From contig JBAMJV010003763.1 in the NCBI GenBank assembly GCA_037951105.1, positions 69,501 to 133,500 of the forward strand: a stretch of 64,000 nt of DNA, in the 5' to 3' direction. The notes under the pieces are model-generated. The model was not told where the DNA came from. It saw nothing but the letters and a program-made list of their open reading frames with translations, and made no database searches. Each line of letters opens with the position of its first letter. The first letter of the stretch is position 1. The stretch is from Echinarachnius parma (Eukaryota; Echinodermata; Echinoidea; Clypeasteroida; Echinarachniidae). Of this stretch, positions 11,501 through 22,169 are shown one piece after another. Both the position numbers and the translations under genes were made by a program.

Positions 11501-14500
11501 TTATTTTAATTTTTAGGCTGGCTGCTGCACCCAATTCAATATATAACCAATCCACCGACCATCACCTTTCACCGTATGATTGTATAAACCATGCTTCCTT
11601 CCTAATACGCAGTGTCTCATCTTGACTTTAATAGTTACATGTTGCTCACATCGAAACAATTCTGGATTATCTTCTTCTTTTTTTTGCTCTTTTCCTGCAT
11701 GTGTCTTGTCTGCCATTTAATTAGTAGTAAAAATGACAGCTACATAATCATGAATATGGCTTATTGCATGTAGGCGTCTTTGAAGCACTTTTATTTTTTC
11801 CAAGCACTCGTCGCAGTGGCAGTGCTTTTAGAAGGATTATATGTAATATGAGCCCCTACCTCTCTAGTACTAGTAGATAAAATCTTTTTATTATATTCTA
11901 AAAATGTAATACTCTCACCATAGGTAGTCAAATCATCTGGACTAAAAATATCCATTTTAGTACTCGTATCTTAGTTGGTAAAATTTTAGATGAAAAAAAA
12001 ATACTTGAAACTAATTTTCATTTAACCAGATCTTTTCTTTTGATTCCATCCGATCAAGGTACTGTAGCTACAGCTGACCATTTACTGCAGAGATCATTCT
12101 CAAACAAAACTTTTCAAAAACTCTTGGGGTTTCCAAACATTTTTTAAAGCAATCATCGTTGCAGCATTTTGCATTATTTTCCCTTTGCATTTTCCATTGT
12201 CTTCCCCTCCACCCCAGCCGCATGATCAACAACAACAACAACAACAGCAGCAGCCACAGCAACGGAGGGGGCCCAAAAGCCCCACGAGGGGCCCAAACAG
12301 GGGGCCTCCCTCACCCCATTCCTACCCAGGTCCGCCCAGGCAACCCCACCCCCAACAACAACAGCCACCACCACCGCACCACCACCTCAACAACCACCAC
12401 CACCAACCGCCTCCAAAGCAACATAACTCTGGGCATCCACCTCCTAAGCAGCAGCAACAGCAACAACAACAACTGCAAGCGCATGCCATGCCAAAACAAC
12501 AACAGCAACTAGGTCAAGGTCATGGCCCAGGTCAGGGTCAAGGTCAAAGGTCATCGGCGTTCCAGCAGCCCAGCAAGAACCCCCCTCCGGGTCGGTCGGT
12601 GAGCGGGAAGGTGCAGTGCTCCAACTGTACCAAGTCCCTGGGAAGGGGTGCGGCCATGATCATAGAGTCCCTCGGCTTGCACTTTCACCTCGAGTGCTTT
12701 AGGGTGGGTAGCGTGCTGTGACTATGTCTACTAATTGTCTTTTTCTCCTTATTTGGGCAACTATCATCAGTCTTTCCAAAATTGTACTTGTACAGTGTAT
12801 TTAAAACAATGTTGGTGTGCTGTGACTATCAGATTTTCTCTTTTGTGTTTGGGAAAACGTTCTGACTTGATGTGCTTAGATCCTCTCAGCTTGAGTGCTT
12901 CAAGGTTCATAGTTTGCTCTTCTGTCTCCCTTGGAATGTTATCTGTCTTATTGCATCTCTGTTTTTCTTGCTGAATGTTCTTTCTTGCTGTTGATTACCG
13001 CATTCCTATAATATTGGTCCAAATTGTCACATGAGGTTACAATTTAATCCTTGATTAATTTAGTTCCATATGGACTACTTACAGTGATCCATTTACTTTA
13101 CATTTTCTCCCAGAAGTGATATTTTAGACTTCAATCATATACCAATATCATTGTTAGATTATTAAGAATGATGTTTGAGATTTTCATAGAAAAGGAATAA
13201 TGTTTACCTAGTGAAAAAAAAGAGTAAATTGATGTCTGATTGTATCCTGATCGTTCGCGTGAAGTATCCGAATTAAAATACTATGGAGGATTTAGTATCC
13301 AAATTTGGACACTATTGACTATGGTCGTAAGCGTCTACAGACACTTTAAAATTCAATCTTACTTCACTTCTTAATTCAATCATAATTAGGGAGACATTTA
13401 ATAAAATCGGAAACCATTTCATTCTTCTGTTACCATAAGCCAATCAACGAGGTACAAGAAAAGTGTGAAAGCTCCCAAGTGATTTTGGTTGAATTTTGGC
13501 AAAGTTAGTGGATCACTTTAAATTGATGTCAAATGGTGTGATTTATCCAGTGGTGTACCTATGAGGGGAGGGTGAACGTAGGAGGTGCTTGCCCCTATAA
13601 TTTTGCACCAACAAAAAAAAATCCTTTGAAAAACAAAGAAATAGTGTGTGCCCCCCCCCCCCCCCCCTTTCCCCAACCAGTCCGACCATGCTATGCCACT
13701 GGATTTACCCCAGGCTTATATTTCTCTTTTTTTTCACTCTCTCTTCCTCTCCTCCCTTTTCTCATTTGTTCACCTTTCCCTTGTATTCTGATTCTCCTTT
13801 AATTCCTTCTCTCCTTATTTTACTTTTTTCGCTTTTCACCTTTCCTCTTTCTGCATCTATTGTGCCTTCTGTTGTGGTGTTGATGTCTTGGTCTTCTTTT
13901 TCTGCCATTGGTTTCTGAAAGTCTAATCTTGCTCTGACTTTGACCTTGAAACATGGCTACGCCGTTGCCCTTTCATTGTGAAATTAATTACATAGCCCGA
14001 TATCAACTCTTTTCTCTATCCATACAATACAGTCAAACCTGTGTATAGTGACCACCCAAGGGAAACAGGAAAGGTGGCCACTGTAGACAGGTGACCTCTA
14101 TACACAGGTTCCGTAAACACAGTTTTTCCCTGCATGGGATCACTTTTGGTGGCCACTGTAGGCAGGTTGGCCGCTGTAGGCAGGTGGCCACTAAGACGGG
14201 TTTGACTGTACATGTAGTTGCTTTTAACGTGTAAAGTTATACACAAAATTATGAAATTAGCTATCTTCTATAATATATCTACTGATCAACAACTTGCAGT
14301 TATACATTACATTATACAGTGGAACCCTCCCTATAACGAGCTCTGTTATAAAAAGGGAACCAGATATAGCGAGCTAATTTCGCAGGTCCTGGTTCTATGT
14401 ATTCTATTGCTTTTAAGCCCTGATACAATGAGACATCTGATATAATGAGGTAAATTCAATGGACCCCAAGGTGCTCGTTATAATGAGGTTTCACTGTACC

Positions 14501-16909
14501 TGCCTCTATCAGCAAAAAAAAAAAATAGAAAGAATATCCTTTGCTAATGTTTACAGTACACTCTAATACATGTAGGTAGTCAGTATCATTTTTCATTCTT
14601 CAAATTTCAGCTTCGTTTAGTGTAGGTAGTTAATACACTGATAATTTGTGAATTATGTAGAATGAATCAGAACCCAAATACCTTGTAAATGTTTCATTGT
14701 AAATACATACTACATGTATGTATTATACAGATGGCGATTTGTATAGCGTACATTTATGTTTTGTTTATGGTCAGGATGTATCATCTATTCATTTCAATCA
14801 TTTCAAGAAATTTCAAGAAAAGAAATAATTTAGGATGGTTTGTTTTAGATTTATCACAATACAACAATTTGAATACCTAACCATTTTAATTCAGCCCAAA
14901 TTTTAATTAAAGGGGAAGGAAATGCTGGAATTGTTGCTTGATGTTACTGATAAGCGCAGAATTCCTGTCACTTCTAGTCGTATATTTCCTCTTGGGTATA
15001 ATGGAAACCACTATAAACTGTCTGGACTGAGCACTGGAGGCTGCCATATTTTCCAACTGAAAAATGAAACGTCATCTGAGTGCATCTGAGCATGCACTAA
15101 CAAAAGCTGGTTATGTAACTACTGTTGTTGAATCTGCTGATATGTCAGTGGTTACGTAACCCGCTTTTGTTAGTGCAGTGCACACTCGGTTGATAGTGGT
15201 TTTTAAAAAACACTGATTATTTCCATTAATAGTGATACCCAAGATGAAATATACGACTAGAAGTGACAGGAATTTTCCACTTATTACTAACAGCAAGCGA
15301 AAATTCCAGCGTTTCCTTCCCCTTTAAATCAATAATAATTGGTATGAACACAAACTGATGAACTTGGAGTGACATATTTAATCAACCAATCCTTTGTTGC
15401 CTATTGCATTGTCAACACATGCCTGCACATAAAACGGTCATTACATGCAGTTTCCTTTCTAATACATGTACATGCATGTTCACTTGCAACTTGCACATTC
15501 ATAATAAGGAGAGTTAATATCTTTGGGGTTTGTTGGCAGTGTTTATATCAGGACTTTGTTATTTGTGTATATCTAGTTTATCTTGCAGCAAAGTATTGAA
15601 GGGAAAAAAATCAAAAAAGAAATGAATGTATAAATTTAAAAAGATAATCGCGAATACTCTGCTTTTTTTTTTGCATATCAAATTTAAATCATGGAATTTA
15701 GGTTTTTATGTCGTTTGTAAATATACTTTTGCGGGAATAATCTGCCTTTATTATTTTCAGGTACAAATCTTTTGTATTAAATGACCTGTGTAGCATTGAA
15801 TAGAAGCTATGATGATACTTTATTTTAAAGATTGTCACTTTTCTTGGAGGTTGTTTTAGTGTTACGATTACATCAAAATTATCGTTCAGAACAATTACAA
15901 ATTCCTCTTCATCAATCAATGTTTAAAGATAGTTAACATTCTATCACCCCGGATTCTCTTATGCCGTAGAAAGGTGATTTTTCTTTTCTTAAAGAGATGT
16001 TATAATTTTAAAATAAATACATGTACATGAATTTATGTCTTGTTGGTAGAGCAGTGTCTGTATAGGAATTTGACTATAATGATTTGAATTTGATGTTGTG
16101 TTTCTCGATTTTAATGATCGTTATTGATATTGATTTTCTCCTTCAGTGCTGTGTCTGCAACATCCAGCTCGGAAATGGAACTAAGGGGACTGATGTGCGG
16201 ATCAGAGCCTGCAAGCTACACTGCCAAAAGTGCTACAGCAACGAAGAAGGTATGAATAAACACACACACATACAGGAACACAGAACAACATACCATGTGT
16301 ATCACACACACACACACACAAACACACATACACACATCCAACTCGGGAATGAAACTAAGTGTACTACTACTGATGTGCGGATCCGAGCCTGCAAGCTACA
16401 CTGCCAAAAGTGGTATACAGCAACGGCGCAGGTATGAATACACACACATACATGCACACATAACAACATACCATGTGTATCACACACACACACACACAAA
16501 CACACATACATACATCCAGCTCGGAAATGGAACTAAGTTACAAGCTACACTGCCAAAAGCCCTTCAACAATGAGATAAAAACACACACACACATACATGA
16601 GCGCAGACAAACAAATGCACACACACACACACACATGCACATATTATATGATCACATCAAAATACCTATCCAATATGAAGTGGAAGGGAATTTGTTTTGA
16701 TGTGCCCAAAATGTAATGATGAAATATAATAATAAAACACCTAAATTTAATAGTGACCTGCTCATGTTACCTTTAAAAAGTAACTTATACAATATTCACA
16801 GACATGTCATTAATTAGACCTGCACAATACCCGTTTTGGGGAAAAAAGTATCACCTTTGTTTTCTTTCTATTTCAATGCTTTGCAGGATTTGAATTCACC
16901 GAGGTATGA
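6959..16909 (+). CDS. LMO7/LIMCH1-like LIM-domain protein, 3' part of gene (exons joined)
   Basis: Exons supported by splice sites and frame are 6959-8572, 9192-9419, 9695-10170, (11361-11452), 12218-12703, 16147-16249 and 16887-16909. Leaving out the bracketed exon gives about 975 codons to the TGA at 16907. The order is a long Glu/Arg/Lys/Gln-rich helix, a short conserved block starting [11 protein letters not shown], a basic Pro-rich stretch with [11 protein letters not shown], a Pro/Gln/His-rich linker, and one LIM domain at the C-terminus. The helix plus a single C-terminal LIM with the [13 protein letters not shown] core is typical of LMO7/LIMCH1. In vertebrates these act at actin, myosin and cell-junction structures. 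The usual N-terminal calponin-homology region is not seen and must lie upstream or be unrecognised. The assignment to this family is firm; LMO7 versus LIMCH1 is not resolved. Confidence 0.85.
8604..8816. mobile_element. MITE with CATATGATGACA ends in intron A/B
   Basis: CATATGATGACATAAATGG at the left mirrors the right end TGTGTCATCATATG, and GGTACCCTGGGGTACC opposes GTACCCCGGGGTACC. It begins about 30 bases after the donor of exon A. The small open frame at 8701-8940 overlaps it and is not a gene. Confidence 0.7.
9192..9419 (+). CDS. LMO7-like exon B: conserved HWLVEEAK block
   Basis: The acceptor is TTTGTTTAG and the donor is AAAG followed by GTAAGT. The phase (two bases in, one base out) matches exon A and exon C. 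It encodes about 76 residues with [19 protein letters not shown] at the start and a Pro/Ser-rich segment after it. From memory, a His-Trp-Leu-Glu-Glu-Ala block of this kind is conserved in LMO7-family proteins; this was not checked by alignment. Confidence 0.82.
9695..10170 (+). CDS. LMO7-like exon C: basic Pro-rich linker
   Basis: The acceptor is TTTATGTAG and the donor is CAG followed by GTAGGG. It enters with two bases and ends in phase 0. It encodes about 158 residues, with [11 protein letters not shown], a block [11 protein letters not shown] that resembles a Ser-Met-Pro-Asp-Leu motif of this family, and a Gly/Pro/His-rich tail. It is GC-rich compared with neighbouring DNA. Confidence 0.82.
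10171..11360. other. Intron C/D with duplicated 3' portion
   Basis: AT-rich intron. A segment about 11124-11186 (ACTATAAAAAAAAAGG, TTTCTAGCATTGAAG, TGTATGGTTTTGAATG) is repeated at about 11289-11351, directly before the acceptor of exon D, with a period of about 165 bp. A fragment of the GTTATAAAGAGCT repeat family lies near 11064-11130. Confidence 0.6.
11361..11452 (+). CDS. LMO7-like exon D: 92-nt Ser-rich cassette, frame-changing
   Basis: The acceptor is GTCGTGTAG and the donor is GACAG followed by GTAGAC. Read in phase 0 after exon C it gives about 30 residues ([20 protein letters not shown], then Ser-rich), which looks like coding sequence. Its length is not a multiple of three, so it ends in phase 2 while the LIM exon at 12218 needs phase 0. 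Either a further small exon lies at 11453-12217 (an acceptor TTTTTAG at 11516 opens a frame, but no good donor was found), or inclusion switches the reading frame downstream. Confidence 0.6.
12218..12703 (+). CDS. LMO7-like exon E: Q/P/H-rich linker and first half of LIM domain
   Basis: The acceptor is CTCCACCCCAG and the donor is TTTAGG followed by GTGGGT. In the LIM frame (phase 0 in and out) it encodes 162 residues: poly-Gln and Pro/His-rich tracts, then [21 protein letters not shown] and HLECFR. This supplies the first Cys-x2-Cys, the His-x2-Cys and the spacer of the LIM domain. A second frame of the same exon, rich in Asn/Ser/Thr, stays open from the acceptor to TAG at 12510. That is the frame reached if exon D is included. 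Confidence 0.85.
13548..13701. mobile_element. hAT-type MITE, second copy
   Basis: It starts CAGTGGTGTACC and ends GCTATGCCACTG. Flanks GATTTATC (13540-13547) and GATTTACC (13702-13709) form an 8-bp duplication with one mismatch. The ends and the internal C run match the 2421-2575 element read on the other strand, so this is the same family. Confidence 0.8.
14029..14220. mobile_element. ACAGTCAAACCTG-ended MITE
   Basis: ACAGTCAAACCTGTGTATAG at the left opposes GACGGGTTTGACTGTA at the right. Internal GGTGGCCACTGTAG and GGTGGCCACTAAG motifs repeat. It is a compact relative of the element at 2406-2941. Confidence 0.8.
14316..14497. mobile_element. ACAGTGGAACC-ended repeat (GTTATA family)
   Basis: ACAGTGGAACCCTCCCTATA at the left opposes TAATGAGGTTTCACTGT at the right, with internal ACGAGCTCTGTTATAA opposed by CTCGTTATAA. 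A relative lies at 39903-40035 and fragments occur near 11064, 53270 and 54285. Confidence 0.75.
14911..15323. mobile_element. TTAA-flanked MITE (AGGGGAAGGAAA ends)
   Basis: The left end AGGGGAAGGAAATGC mirrors GCGTTTCCTTCCCCT at the right. TTAA flanks both sides (14907-14910 and 15324-15327). Inner arms also pair: CCTGTCACTTCTAGTCGTAT opposes ATACGACTAGAAGTGACAGG. A TTAA target is used by piggyBac and Kolobok elements; AGGG-type ends favour Kolobok. Confidence 0.82.
16147..16249 (+). CDS. LMO7-like exon F: second half of LIM domain
   Basis: The acceptor is TCTCCTTCAG, and the donor is GAAGAAG followed by GTATGA. It joins in phase 0 to exon E and encodes [20 protein letters not shown] and then [14 protein letters not shown]. 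This completes the zinc ligands (Cys-x2-Cys and the final Cys-x2-Cys), so the LIM domain is intact across the splice. Confidence 0.9.
16333..16431 (+). pseudogene. Decayed tandem copy 1 of LIM exon F
   Basis: From about 16335 the sequence repeats exon F (CATCCAACTCGGGAATGAAA, then GATGTGCGGATC and CTACACTGCCAAAAGTGG) up to a retained donor, GCGCAG followed by GTATGA. The first Cys-x2-Cys part and any acceptor are missing; CA microsatellite precedes it instead. The final zinc-ligand Cys has become Trp (TGC to TGG). It cannot replace exon F. Confidence 0.85.
16511..16575 (+). pseudogene. Decayed tandem copy 2 of LIM exon F
   Basis: CATCCAGCTCGGAAATGGAA and CAAGCTACACTGCCAAAAGC repeat exon F, but the middle is deleted and the donor has been lost to ATGAGATAA. 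Again it follows CA microsatellite and keeps no acceptor. Confidence 0.8.
16887..16909 (+). CDS. LMO7-like terminal exon G with T-E-V C-terminus
   Basis: The acceptor is ATGCTTTGCAG. The exon completes a Gly codon split with exon F, then encodes FEFTEV and TGA at 16907. The last three residues T-E-V fit a class I PDZ-binding motif (Ser/Thr-x-hydrophobic). With only seven coding codons, the boundary rests on splice site and phase. Confidence 0.75.
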
Positions 16910-18960
16910 CATTGACTTGTGATGGGCGACACAACCAGAAGATGATCTTATCTTGGACCAAAGAAAGAATGGTGGATAGAAGAAAGGACGAATGAAGGAA
17001 GAAAGACACAAGAATATGAAGGATTTGAAAGAGTGTGGAACTTAATGATAGATAGTTGGATAGATGAATAGGAGGAGGAACAGTGGAAAGAAGAAGAGGT
17101 GAATTGAAGCAAGGACGATTCAAAGAAGAAGAGGTGAATTGAAGCAAGGACGATTCAAAGAAGAAGAGAATTCAATGAAGATAATTATGATAGATAGATA
17201 GGTGATGAGATAACTTGAAGGGGAATAGAAGGTAGGAAGGATTATTCAAATGAGAACAGAAATGATCATTAAAGATAACAATTTTAAGAGATGGAGTGAA
17301 GAAAAATCAATATGGCGGAGAAGAATGTTTTGGTCTAGTTGTCGTTGTGTGAACAAGTTTTGTACCATTTTGTGATCATGTGTACCGCTTTAATTATTTT
17401 ATTATCTGGTATCTTGGATATTTTGTATCAAACCATGTGTGTCTACTTTTCTTCCAGCACTGTTGCAGGCCTCAATTTTCCTGAGGTTTTGTAGACAGAT
17501 TTTAAAGCATTTTTATATTTTTAATTACAGTTTCATATATGCATCGAAATTTGAAACTTGTGCGTCGATGTTTGATATAAAGTGCATTGTACATGGCATA
17601 TTAATAGATTTTTTAAAAAAGAAGATTTAATACCACGTTTTATGCTTTTATTAATAATTACTGCCCCTGAATTACATCATGCACATGTGATAAGTGCATT
17701 TTACTGTATTCTCTAAGTTTTAAGTTTTCGGTAAATTTTAGAGTATATTTTTTTTAAAGATTCAATCATACTGTCTTTATCTGTATCTGTGTGCCTAACG
17801 TATGAATTCAATGTTTTCTCCATCAGTGTACTTCCAGAAAACCAGTAATCAATATTCAGTTTCAATCGTGTCGCTTACGGTATTAAAAAATAAAATATAT
17901 TGCTTTTAATGAGTTTCATTTTTACATATTTCTGACCAGTTTTCCATCAAATGCTTCTACACTTTATGCCCACGAATATCTTTGAACATGTAGTTTGGCA
18001 CTTTTCTTAGAACGCTATATTTTATTTATTTATGATGAATTTCCTGTGGCTGCATCTGCATGTAAATGTATAAACCTTATAGTTATACTAAAATTGTCTA
18101 ACCATATTCATGAAAAATACCGCCTTAATTTATTAAAGTCTCTTGTAAATTAGTATTTTTAAAAATGGTTCACATGTTTTATTTCTAAGAATTCAACACA
18201 AACTGGTAGGTGCATGTAGGAGATTTTTAATCAAATTTTAACAATTAAAAAAAAGATTTTTAGGAAAAATGTATCGTTATTGCACCCGACGTGAAAAGGC
18301 TACTACTTATTTTGTCCCATCAATTTCCTTCCTTTTTTTAATGCTCCATTAAGTGAGAGTTTGTAAAATAAGACACAGAATACAATTTTAACAAATAAAA
18401 TATAAAAGGATGGATGAATTGTTTTGTTATGCCTATTTTGTTAATTTATATAGGTTATTTGCAAATTTTGGGATCTTTTTTGTTAGAATTAATGCAAATT
18501 AAGAAGCATTGATACCAAAAATCGGCATGGTGTAATATTTTTATTTGTAGCTTAGTCGGGAATATTATTTATGTTTTAGATGTGTAAATTAATTATTGAA
18601 GTTCTGTGCTATTTGATATATATTATTCATTTAAGTTTTTATAAATATATATATATATATTGGAAGATGTTATTGGCAAGTCCCTTCTCAACTTTTTAGC
18701 ATACAGAATTTAAATATCAACCCTTTTCACATCGTATGTACATGTATGTAGACTTGAAACAATAAGGATAAAGTTAAAAGAATATCTGTTTTTTAGAAAT
18801 GTGTGTGATTGTATTCATCATGAAATGCATAAATTTCAAAATGCTCACACAAGTATTCATATAAATGTTTAGCATCTTCACTTATTCCTCGATCATTATG
18901 AAGTAAATAAATATTATCAATCACTTGCAATGACTTTTTGTATAAAGGAAAAAATGAATA
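16910..18960 (+). other. Probable 3' UTR of the LMO7-like gene
   Basis: The first 350 bases are purine-rich, including a perfect 35-bp tandem repeat (unit about 17087-17121, repeated to 17156). AT-rich sequence follows, with candidate poly(A) signals AATAAA at 17889 and 18394. The true cleavage site cannot be chosen from sequence alone. Confidence 0.5.
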
Positions 18961-19156
18961 TTCTGCATATATCTGTACATTTTATATTAAAACATGAACG
19001 TCTCTTTGCTGAAACGTGTCAAAGTTTGTATATATAATTTTTCCACCATTTTACATTGTGTATTCATCATGAGGGCCTGGCAATGATGCATTTAAGCTTT
19101 CAAATAATGATTATATACATGAAGCTAGTCTTCCAGTCTGCATACACACAAGTCCA

Positions 19157-19492
19157 AGGGGGTGTTTCACAAAGATCCTAAGTTGAACTTAACACTAAGT
19201 TGAACTTAACACTAAGTTGGACTTTAAAAAGTATGGAAAGCCATTTGTAGCCTATGGAATAAAATATATTCAAATGTAAAAATGCAATTATTTCAGACTT
19301 TCATGAATTTTAGCTGAAGTTCATGAAATCTCCTTGATAATATATATAAAATATTAATGATTTGAAACAACATTTTATACCTTTTAAAAGGACTTTTACA
19401 ATTTGTTTTCAAAGAAACTAACGGCTTTCCATACTTTGTATGTCCAACTTAGAGTTAAGTTCAACTTAGGATCTTTGTGAAACACCCCCCAG
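19157..19492. mobile_element. MITE family A copy 2
   Basis: GGGGGTGTTTCACAAAGATC at the left mirrors GGATCTTTGTGAAACACCCC at the right. The TAAGTTGAACTTAACAC motif is doubled at the left. Confidence 0.88.
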
Positions 19493-19697
19493 TAGTTTTT
19501 TTAAAAGTTTGCCTCAAATCTGCAGAGAAAGAACCTCAACAATTGTTGTAAAATTAGCTGTTTTATTGAACTATTGTACATTAGGGATGCGGATGATATG
19601 TCAATTCTTCTTTCCTAAATACATATATAGCAAAAAGAATTCTTAATTTCAGAATTCTAAATCAGCTCAAATCTTCAGAGAAGAACTACATATTAGG

Positions 19698-19944
19698 GTC
19701 ACATATCACCGGATAGCATAAATGGATGCCCGACGGATAGACATTTTGCGAAATCAAAATTATCCGGTGGTGAAAGTTGTCTCCATTACTGCATGCAGAA
19801 AACATTCCGCCGGATAAAACAACGGACATCACCTGACGAGGAAAGCATTCACTGAACAAGAAACGTACAAGAAATGCATACAAACGGATTGGAAATGTTG
19901 CTCTCTGTTGGGACGTCTGTTTACGCTATCCAGTGATATGTGAC
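19698..19944. mobile_element. MITE family I copy 2 (GTCACATATC ends)
   Basis: GTCACATATCACCGGATAGC mirrors GCTATCCAGTGATATGTGAC. The interior resembles the copy at 5030-5273 (TGAAAGTTGTCTCCATTACT; GCATTCCGCC-like blocks). Confidence 0.85.
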
Positions 19945-20549
19945 CAGGGCTCTAAGAAAAGTGGATTTTGTTATAAATTCTCCTTTTCTTATACACCTTA
20001 ATATCGAATGGAATGCTTGATTTCAGGATTAGTAGTGAAAATACATGTAGCATTTAAATACAGTGTGCATGAAAACTTCTTTCATTTACTTTATTACTAC
20101 ACAGGAGTGCCTTTCAAGCTAGTAATTGTATGTGCGAATCTGATTAGTTGTAACGCGCAATTCAATGGGACCAAGTAAAAAGGAGGTTTCACTATACCGA
20201 TTTAAAATACAAGTTTATGGTACCACATGTGAATGTAAAAAGGTGTAAATATACAGGCTTCAGGCTTAATATCAACCTGGCTATTTTTCATGTTGCGAGG
20301 TTTGGAAGAATTATTTTTAGTGCAGTTTTGTATATTTGTTACCCCCCCGATACAAACTTGAAGATATAATTCTTTTGTATTGAAAGCATTTTTGTACAGA
20401 ATCTTTTAGATACTAAATGAAAACAAAAAGCAAACGGATGTAATATTGAGAGGGTTTCTTGCATTATCAAAGTAATAATAAAGTTGCAGATTGGTGATAA
20501 ATGAAACATACCTGCTTCCGTGTTATGTGTGTGCTGGTGATTATTTCAT

Positions 20550-21024
20550 GGGGGTCTTTCACAAAAATATAGGCCCGTATTCACAAAGGAGGTTTGTACA
20601 AACCATGGTTTAAACCATGGTTTACATCTATGGAATGCCAATTGTAAACTGATGGAGAGAGAATGTAAATTCCTTACTTGTTAACAATGTTGATTGTACA
20701 CATTCGCTCTCCACCAGTTTACAATTGGCATTCCATAGATGTAAACCACGGTTTGAACCATGGTTTGTACAAACCTTTGTGAATACGGGCCTCAAAGTTG
20801 AACCTAACTATTATGGAAAGCCATTAGTTTAAAATTATTTGAAACAGTTCTTTTTAAAAGGCATACATGTTGATAAAAAACTGTAATATTTGTATTTATC
20901 AAGGAGCCTTGAAGTCTAAAATAATTCTATTTTTTTGCTTTTGAACACGTTTTATTCCAAGCCTACAAATGGCCTACCATAGTTTTAAGTTCAACTTAAT
21001 AGTATCTTTGTGAAACACCCCCCA
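20550..21024. mobile_element. MITE family A copy 3, interrupted
   Basis: The left end GGGGGTCTTTCACAAAAATA is separated from the next family motif (AAAGTTGAACCTAACTATTA) by a 220-bp insertion (20572-20791). The right end is TATCTTTGTGAAACACCCCC. Removing the insertion restores a typical family A element. Confidence 0.82.
20572..20791. mobile_element. MITE (GGCCCGTATTCACAAAG ends) nested in family A
   Basis: Near-perfect inverted arms of about 70 bp: GGCCCGTATTCACAAAGG, GTTTGTACAAACCATGG and CATCTATGGAATGCCAATTG are mirrored at the right end. No target duplication was clear. Confidence 0.88.
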
Positions 21025-21277
21025 GGGTGCATTTATCAATAATACTTGTAATCAGACAATTATATTTTCATATTGCGTATGTCACAGAATTGTGGCTGAA
21101 ATCAGATTCTTTTCTTCCAGAAATTGAATTTTAAGTGAAAAACATGCATTTATAGTACATGTCCTCAAAATTTGAAGTAAAATACTGTAGTAATGCCAAA
21201 TTATTTCTTTAACATTCAATTTTCTTTATAGGCTTTATAGAAACACTTCTAGTAAGCAATTGTTGATAAATGCACCC
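21025..21277. mobile_element. MITE with GGGTGCATTTATCAA ends
   Basis: GGGTGCATTTATCAATAATA at the left mirrors TTGTTGATAAATGCACCC at the right, and TGTAATCAGACAATTATA-type inner sequence is AT-rich. It abuts MITE family A copy 3 directly. Confidence 0.75.
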
Positions 21278-22169
21278 TACGTAGTTTACAAGTCTTGCAA
21301 AGAAAATGACACTCCACATCCACAAATATAATTTTTGATAACCATTTTCCTTTATTATAATTAGACAATTTTATTACACAAACATGTTTAACATAAACAC
21401 ATCGTTCATCATAACAAAACCAACCTTAACAATTTATTGCACGATTACATGTACATTACATTTTTTTTTAATAGGACCCTAATTAAAAGAACATTAAAAT
21501 GTCACTTAAATTTGCATTAACATCCACTTTTATCACATTCATACCCGACATTATGAAATATATATTATCATATGCAAGTATGAATGTTGACAAATATAAT
21601 ATTTGTAATAATAATATCAAGCATTTATAAAGCGCCATCTATCTAGGTAACCTATTCCGAGGCGCATAGTCATTATTATTACCCATGGTCATCAGGTACA
21701 TTTCAAACCCACACAATGACATTGCATACTTTCTCAACTCCCCAGGGAGCAAACAAGCCGTGCTGCCACTGATGATGGCGCAAAGGCTAATTAACTCCCG
21801 ACCATGGTACTCGTAATACACAACAGCATTTAGTCACAGCCTGCACAGCCTGCAGTATGATAATTCCTCAAAGTTGCTGCATCGGTAAGATAAGAACAAA
21901 ATATTTTATGGCATGCATAGGCCATGGGCATGGGCAATTTTTCATTTGTACCGTGACAATATTTCATTACGTAAGTTTTGGTTCAAGACTACATGTGAGA
22001 GCCCGTCCTACGCATGCATGCGCAATTTCGTTCTAAAGCATGCATGCATGAGGTTGAGATTTTCAGAATCTCACGCCTTTTTCAATTTTTTCGCCATTTA
22101 GAAAAAAAATTTGAACTTTGGTAGAATTATTAGAGCTTTTATTTGCCGAATCAAGAATCCGAACATTGA
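21278..22169. other. Intergenic, no gene seen
   Basis: AT-rich. Open frames at 21639 and 21913 have no recognisable product. A GCATGCATG-rich patch lies at 22010-22050. Confidence 0.4.

Larger units (their letters stand above)
12704..16146. other. Intron E/F, MITE-rich
   Basis: The intron contains four separately listed transposon-like repeats (13548, 14029, 14316, 14911) and a CT-rich tract at about 13715-13860. Open frames at 12735, 13572, 13646, 14218, 15369 and 15698 lack coding character. Confidence 0.6.

Noticed and set aside
11517..11613. Extra LMO7-like exon restoring frame between exons D and E
   Set aside because: The acceptor and open frame ([16 protein letters not shown]) look fair but the only phase-correct donor (AGT then GTCTCA) is poor. 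Not called as an exon.
12174..12508. - strand poly-Val/Leu frames opposite exon E
   Set aside because: Low-complexity complement of CAA/CAC repeats.
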